Positions 59,627 through 64,000 of a DNA stretch of 64,000 bases are shown here, one piece after another; the stretch's first letter is position 1, and the number at the start of each line of letters is the position of its first letter. Below the pieces are notes generated by a model. That model worked only from the letters and a program-made list of their open reading frames with translations, had not been told where the DNA came from and ran no database searches. A program made the position numbers and the translations under genes. The stretch comes from Pseudomonas sivasensis (lineage in GTDB: Bacteria > Pseudomonadota > Gammaproteobacteria > Pseudomonadales > Pseudomonadaceae), in the NCBI RefSeq assembly GCF_013778505.1, contig NZ_JAAOWU010000026.1:1-64000 (forward strand). The letters run 5' to 3'.

Positions 59627-60690
59627 CCCTGGTTAAGCAACTGACGCAGATCAATCACCGCAGCGTTGGCCCGCGAGATGTAGTTGGCCATCACCAGCGA
59701 GTGGTTCGCCAGTACGCCGAAGCCGCTGCCGTTGAGGATCATCGGGCTCCAGACAGGTTCTTGGGAGGCTTCCAGCTCACGGATGATCTGGCGCACGCTG
59801 ACCGTGGCGTTTTTCTTGGCCAGTACGTCGGCGAAGTCAACTTCGATAGCGCGCAGCAGATGGGACAGTGCCCATGCCTGGCCACGGGCTTCGTAGAACA
59901 CGTTGTCGATCTGCATCCATGGGGTTTCCACCACTTCTTCGTCGACCTGCGGCACTTCACCCGGTGCCAGGGCTTCGGTTTTCAGTGCGGTGTTCAATTT
60001 GACCCGGCCCACGCTGGCCGACAGGCGTTGGGACAACGAACCCAGACGGGTAGCAACATCACCCAGCCAGTTGTTCAGGTTGTCGGCACGCGAATAGAAC
60101 AGTGCGCCGCGTTGGTTGGGGTCGGACAGGCGCGCTTCATAGCGGTTCAGGGAGTTGATGCCTTCCTGATACTCCGACTCGCTCGATGGCAGCACCCAGC
60201 TCTTGTTGTCGAAGTTGAAGCGCGGCTCGGCCTTCGCCAAGTCGGCGTCTTCAGCCGACTGCGACTGGGAACGGGCGAAATCTTTACGCAAGGCACGGGT
60301 CAGGTCGCGCACTTGCACCAGCACGCCGTATTCCCAGCTCGGCATGTTGTCCATCCACAGGCCCGGCGGGAAACGGTCGTTGGAAATATAGCCACCTGGC
60401 TTGTTCAGCAAGGTGCCGACCACGGTCTTGAGGGTTTCGACGGTGGTATAGCCCACCACCATCTGCTTGCCTTCTTTCTCGGCAGCAATTTGCGCGTTCT
60501 GCTGGACCGGGAACAGCGCCGGCTCTTCGCTCCAGTACCAACCAAGGGCACCTGTGACCAACAGGTACAAGCCAAGCACGCTAAGCAGCGCCCGACTCAT
60601 CAGCAGGGTACGAAAATAGCTGCGGTTGGCCGACTTTGGCTCAGGGGCGGGGCCTTTGGCACTGCCTGCGCGGTTTTTCCAGTCCAGCAT
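59623..60690 (-). CDS. DUF2333 membrane-anchored protein
   Basis: A 355-aa protein. After a 30-residue basic cytosolic start comes one membrane helix (LLSVLGLYLLVTGALGWYW), then a large periplasmic part (FPPGLWMDNMPSWEYGVLVQ, VRDLTRALRKDFARSQSQS) matching DUF2333. AAGGA precedes the ATG by seven bases. It is coupled to the Nudix gene by ATGA and divergent from a diguanylate cyclase across 299 bp. Function unknown. Confidence 0.88.
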   Translation of the reverse strand: MLDWKNRAGSAKGPAPEPKSANRSYFRTLLMSRALLSVLGLYLLVTGALGWYWSEEPALFPVQQNAQIAAEKEGKQMVVGYTTVETLKTVVGTLLNKPGGYISNDRFPPGLWMDNMPSWEYGVLVQVRDLTRALRKDFARSQSQSAEDADLAKAEPRFNFDNKSWVLPSSESEYQEGINSLNRYEARLSDPNQRGALFYSRADNLNNWLGDVATRLGSLSQRLSASVGRVKLNTALKTEALAPGEVPQVDEEVVETPWMQIDNVFYEARGQAWALSHLLRAIEVDFADVLAKKNATVSVRQIIRELEASQEPVWSPMILNGSGFGVLANHSLVMANYISRANAAVIDLRQLLNQG

Positions 60691-60989
60691 GGCGATATCC
60701 TTTCAATCACTTGAGTTCATGCACTTGAATTGACGGCGTGCGTTCAAACACTCCGACCACAACCCTACCCCATCGTGCCCGCCCATGCGGGGCTTTTCAC
60801 CAAACTGGCGCGCGGGAAGCATTCGACTATAAAGGATGCACGCGTTTTACGCTGTGCGACTGTTAGGTCATTAACTGAATATCGCCGACATGCAGTTAAT
60901 TGACATATGACACTCATCCCGCTGACAAGAGGTGCTAGCATAGAGCCATCAGTTCGACCTCAGCATGCACCCTTACTAGTAGTCAGGAT
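60691..60989. promoter_or_regulatory. Divergent intergenic region, DUF2333 / diguanylate cyclase
   Basis: A 299-bp gap without a gene. On the plus strand an extended -10-like TGCTAGCAT (60933-60941) lies 48 bp before the cyclase start with no matching -35; the preceding C would suit an RpoS promoter. TTGACA at 60900-60905 has no -10 at proper spacing. No clear minus-strand promoter is seen. Confidence 0.35.
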
Positions 60990-62660
60990 ATGACCGAGCC
61001 AGAAGACCCCAGCCGTGAGCGTCTCAAGCAGCATTTTGCCCAGCGGGTAATTCATCAGGCACGTCAAATTCTTGAGATCTGGCAGCGCCTGCAACGCAGC
61101 GAATGGTCAGGCGCCGACCTCTCAGAACTCAGTGAGGCCAACCTGCGCCTGCTGCGCTTCGCTGAGCGTTTTGAGCAACCCGAACACGGCCAGTTGGCAC
61201 GCAACATCGGTGAATCACTCAAAGCTGTGGATGAAAATCGTGGCCGCCTGAGCAGCCAACTGATCACCGAACTCAACCGCTTGATGCAGCGCCTGTCCCG
61301 CACCGGCCTGCGCCAGGGCGACCAGTTGGAACAAACCTTCCTGCCGCCGATGCGCAAGCCGATCTACGTGATGCTGGCCGATCACGACCGCGCTGAGCGC
61401 CTGGCCAAGCAGCTGGAATTTTTTGGTATGAGCGCCCAATCCCTGGACAGCGTGGCAGCGTTTCGCGCGTCCATGGCTGAGCGCCTGCCGTCGGCAATCG
61501 TGATGGACGTGGATTTCTGCGGCCCAGGCCTGGGCCTCAAGCTCGCTGCCGAAGCCCAGGAAGGCCTGGAGCAAAAGCTGCCGCTGTTATTTTTCAGCCT
61601 GCACGAAACCGATACCCCGACCCGCCTGGCCGCCGTGCGCGCCGGTGGCCAGGAGTTTTTGACCGGCACACTGGAAGCCTCCAGCCTGCTGGAAAAAATC
61701 GAAGTGCTGACCTGCGTCGCCCAGTACGAGCCCTATAAAGTGCTGATCATCGATGACTCGCGCGCCCAGGCGCTGCACACCGAGCGCTTACTCAACAGCG
61801 CCGGGATCGTCACCCGCACCTTGATTGAGCCGATCCAGGCCATGGCGGAACTGGCGGACTTCCAGCCCGACCTGATCATCCTCGACATGTACATGCCCGC
61901 CTGCACCGGCACCGAACTGGCCAAGGTGATCCGCCATAACGACCGCTATGTGAGCGTGCCGATCATTTACTTGTCGGCCGAAGACGACCTCGACAAGCAA
62001 TTGGATGCGATGAGCGAAGGCGGTGACGACTTCCTCACCAAGCCGATCAAACCGCGCCACCTGATCACCACCGTGCGCAACCGCGCCGCCCGCGCCCGCC
62101 ACCTCAAGGCGCGAATGGTGCGCGACAGCCTGACCGGGCTGTACAACCACACCCATATCCTGCAATTGCTCGAAGACTGCAGCTTCCGCGCGCGCCGCGA
62201 GAACAAGCCGCTGAGCTTTGCCATGCTCGACATCGACCACTTCAAGCGCGTGAATGACAGTCACGGCCACCCGATGGGCGACCGCGTGATCAAGAGCCTG
62301 GCGCTGTTTCTCAAGCAGCGTTTGCGCAAGACCGACTACATCGGGCGCTACGGCGGTGAAGAATTCGCCATCGTGATGCCCGACACCGACCTGGAGTCGG
62401 CCTGCAAGGTGCTGGATGAAATCCGCGGGCGCTTTGCCGAAATTCACTATCCGGCACAACCCCAGGACTTGTGGTGCACTTTCAGCGCCGGGCTGGTTGA
62501 GTTGTGCGACGGCTCCGACAGCCTGATGATGGCCGCCCAGGCCGACGAGGCGCTGTATCGCGCCAAGCATGCCGGACGCAACCGTGTGCAAGCCGCGCGC
62601 GCATCAAAGCAAAGTGCCACCTTTTCACCGGAATCCACTGATTCCGTCATAACGCTGTAA
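60990..62660 (+). CDS. gcbA: Response-regulator diguanylate cyclase (GcbA-like)
   Basis: A 556-aa cytosolic c-di-GMP synthase. An N-terminal helical, Hpt-like region (1-120) is followed by a degenerate receiver (about 125-240, lacking the conserved Lys: FLTGTL), a complete receiver (IIDDSR, Asp in LDMYMPACTG, FLTKPIKP) and a GGDEF domain with active GGEEF (455-459). An inhibitory RxxD site (RKTD) lies five residues before it. Gene order speA-yciH-...-this gene-ctpL matches PA4839-PA4844, where PA4843 is GcbA, which promotes initial attachment. The identification rests on order and architecture. Confidence 0.88.
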   Translation: MTEPEDPSRERLKQHFAQRVIHQARQILEIWQRLQRSEWSGADLSELSEANLRLLRFAERFEQPEHGQLARNIGESLKAVDENRGRLSSQLITELNRLMQRLSRTGLRQGDQLEQTFLPPMRKPIYVMLADHDRAERLAKQLEFFGMSAQSLDSVAAFRASMAERLPSAIVMDVDFCGPGLGLKLAAEAQEGLEQKLPLLFFSLHETDTPTRLAAVRAGGQEFLTGTLEASSLLEKIEVLTCVAQYEPYKVLIIDDSRAQALHTERLLNSAGIVTRTLIEPIQAMAELADFQPDLIILDMYMPACTGTELAKVIRHNDRYVSVPIIYLSAEDDLDKQLDAMSEGGDDFLTKPIKPRHLITTVRNRAARARHLKARMVRDSLTGLYNHTHILQLLEDCSFRARRENKPLSFAMLDIDHFKRVNDSHGHPMGDRVIKSLALFLKQRLRKTDYIGRYGGEEFAIVMPDTDLESACKVLDEIRGRFAEIHYPAQPQDLWCTFSAGLVELCDGSDSLMMAAQADEALYRAKHAGRNRVQAARASKQSATFSPESTDSVITL

Positions 62661-62713
62661 TGAAAACGCAATAACTTCAGGCACTTACCTTTTGCTGTCG
62701 GTTGAAACCACGC

Positions 62714-64000
62714 ATGCGCCTGAAGCTGCTGACCAATCTCAATACCCTTCTTCTGGTGGCCGTGTGCCTGGCACTTGGGGCGACGCTGTGGTGGTCGCAG
62801 CGGGCGCTTGAACGGCCGTATTTGCTGATGGAGCGCTACCTGGGGTTGTCCCAGACGTTCCAAAACCAAGCTGCGCGCAATATCGACGAGTACCTGGCGA
62901 GCGGCGAAGCCCTGCGCCTGAGCAGCGCCAGCCAAAGCCTGGAAAACCTGCTGCAACATCTGGATGAATTGCCCGCTGATCTGGCGCAGAACCTGCGCCC
63001 CAGCCTGGTGGCCCTGGATGCATTCAGCAAGACCGACTTGCTGGCCGCCGGCAAGCTGGCCGGCGACCCACAAGCGTTGCTGCTGCAAGCAGAGCGCGAA
63101 TTGGGCGCCAATCTGGACCAGTTGAGCCAGTACGCCATCAGCGTCAATTCCCCTGAAGCCGCACGCTACTTGCCGCCACTGCTGACCGCGTCCCAGCACC
63201 TGGGCAGGTTGTCCCTGGCCCGCGACAAGCTGGTGAGCAGCGGGCGCGCGGAGTTGGCCGATGATGTTGAGCGCGAAGTCGCCAATATTCGCGCCCAAGC
63301 CGACGTACTGGGGCAACTGCCATTGCTTGGCGTCAAAGCCAGCAGCGAATCCAACACCGATGATTTTTCCGCCTTGATGGGCCTGGAAAACACCGAAAAA
63401 ACCGAAGCCCAGGACACCGGCGTCGACCTCAAGCGCGAGCTCAACAGCCTGCTGACCCGCTACCCCGCCGAACTCAAGCGCACCCGCGAACAGATCCAGC
63501 AACGCGCCGACCTGGCCGCCAGCACCCACCAGAAGATCAACGCCGTGCAACAGGCCATCGCTGGGCTTGAACCTGTCGTGCGCGCACAACATGGGCTCAT
63601 CCAAGGCGAAGTACGCCTGATGCAAGGGGTGATGATCGGCCTGATCCTGCTGATCGCGCTGTTGATCGACACCCTGCAACGCCGCTTGGCACGGGTGCTG
63701 ACCAATCTGGCACCCGCCCTATCCACCTGGGCCGAAGGCAACTTCAGCCAGCCGATCGCACTGGGCAAGACCAACCGCGAACTGCGCGACATCGAAGCCT
63801 CTCTGAACCGTTTGCGCGCTTACTTGGTGGACTTGGTGGGCACCATTCGCGGCAATGCCGAAGAAGTGGCCGGCAGCAGCCGCGCCCTCGCCGAACTGAG
63901 CAGCGGCCTGCATGACGGCGCTGAACGCCAAGCGGGCGACACGGCGCAAATCCGCGACTCCCTGGGCGAACTCGAAGCGACCATCCAACAGGTCGCCGGC
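62714..64000 (+). CDS. ctpL: Methyl-accepting chemotaxis protein, 5' part (CtpL-like)
   Basis: Open from ATG 62714 to the window edge, 429 codons, incomplete at the 3' end. It has an N-terminal membrane helix (LLVAVCLALGATLWW), about 270 residues of mostly helical periplasmic ligand-binding domain, and a second helix (GVMIGLILLIALLIDTL). A HAMP-like linker (NLAPALSTWAEGNFSQPIAL) and the start of the signalling helix (GNAEEVAGSSRALAELSSGL) follow. Position after a GcbA-like gene matches P. aeruginosa ctpL (PA4844), the receptor for low phosphate; the ligand here is inferred. Confidence 0.85.
   Translation, partial: MRLKLLTNLNTLLLVAVCLALGATLWWSQRALERPYLLMERYLGLSQTFQNQAARNIDEYLASGEALRLSSASQSLENLLQHLDELPADLAQNLRPSLVALDAFSKTDLLAAGKLAGDPQALLLQAERELGANLDQLSQYAISVNSPEAARYLPPLLTASQHLGRLSLARDKLVSSGRAELADDVEREVANIRAQADVLGQLPLLGVKASSESNTDDFSALMGLENTEKTEAQDTGVDLKRELNSLLTRYPAELKRTREQIQQRADLAASTHQKINAVQQAIAGLEPVVRAQHGLIQGEVRLMQGVMIGLILLIALLIDTLQRRLARVLTNLAPALSTWAEGNFSQPIALGKTNRELRDIEASLNRLRAYLVDLVGTIRGNAEEVAGSSRALAELSSGLHDGAERQAGDTAQIRDSLGELEATIQQVAG

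Noticed and set aside
1..64000. Prophage, integrative element or genomic island
   Set aside because: No integrase, transposase, att-like direct repeats flanking a block, tRNA target or phage genes are seen; gene order largely follows other pseudomonads.

Overview
The window is about 60% GC chromosomal DNA of a Pseudomonas of the P. fluorescens group. This rests on gene content and order (blocks matching P. aeruginosa PA0130-PA0148, the PA4780s, PA4292-PA4306 and PA4839-PA4844), on three GTGGGAGGGGGCTTGC-type REPIN doublets typical of P. fluorescens strains, and on an rRNA-operon leader of Pseudomonas type at the left edge. Gene density is high and most of the window reads as core chromosome. 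I see no prophage, transposase, integrase, CRISPR array, tRNA gene or rRNA gene body.

Layout. 1-347: tandem rrn-type promoters firing leftwards out of the window. 348-11662: a nitrogen-compound catabolism neighbourhood with beta-alanine degradation (mmsA-bauA and a divergent LysR regulator), a purine/xanthine permease, a RutR-like TetR regulator, a YigZ protein, a short-chain dehydrogenase, 8-oxoguanine deaminase, a ChaA-type antiporter and adenine/adenosine deaminase. 11709-16430: an ArsR regulator, a LysR/monooxygenase/quinone-reductase-like cluster, a 57-aa protein and a Bcr/CflA efflux pump. 16515-19906: a copper module (copZ, a small exported protein, copA, cueR) with two CueR-type operators of 19-bp promoter spacing. 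20048-24658: a RIO1-like kinase and a divergent thiolase / high-molecular-weight FabG / MaoC lipid module. 24964-28368: a Gly-rich repeat lipoprotein followed, after a strong terminator, by an orphan TpsB outer-membrane transporter.

28494-43751 is a complete Tad/Flp (type IVb) pilus locus. Two flp pilin genes and a single-domain response regulator run leftwards. rcpC-rcpA-tadZ-tadA-tadB-tadC-tadD and a DUF3613 gene run rightwards. Then come the pprB response regulator and the fppA prepilin peptidase on the minus strand, a TadE-like pseudopilin and the pprA histidine kinase on the plus strand, and tadG convergent with pprA. PprA-PprB is the expected control circuit, FppA the processing enzyme, TadA/B/C the motor and platform, RcpA/RcpC the outer-membrane exit.

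43850-58904: two DUF4136 lipoproteins, cmoM with a MazG-like gene, pbpC and the alpha-2-macroglobulin yfhM separated by a small membrane protein and a REPIN, a MATE exporter, an alpha/beta-hydrolase lipoprotein, speA and yciH. 59084-64000: a Nudix hydrolase, a DUF2333 protein, a GcbA-type diguanylate cyclase and the 5' part of a CtpL-like chemoreceptor that runs off the right edge. The least explained parts are the repeat lipoprotein/TpsB pair, the response regulator attached to the flp genes, and the small exported protein in the copper cluster.
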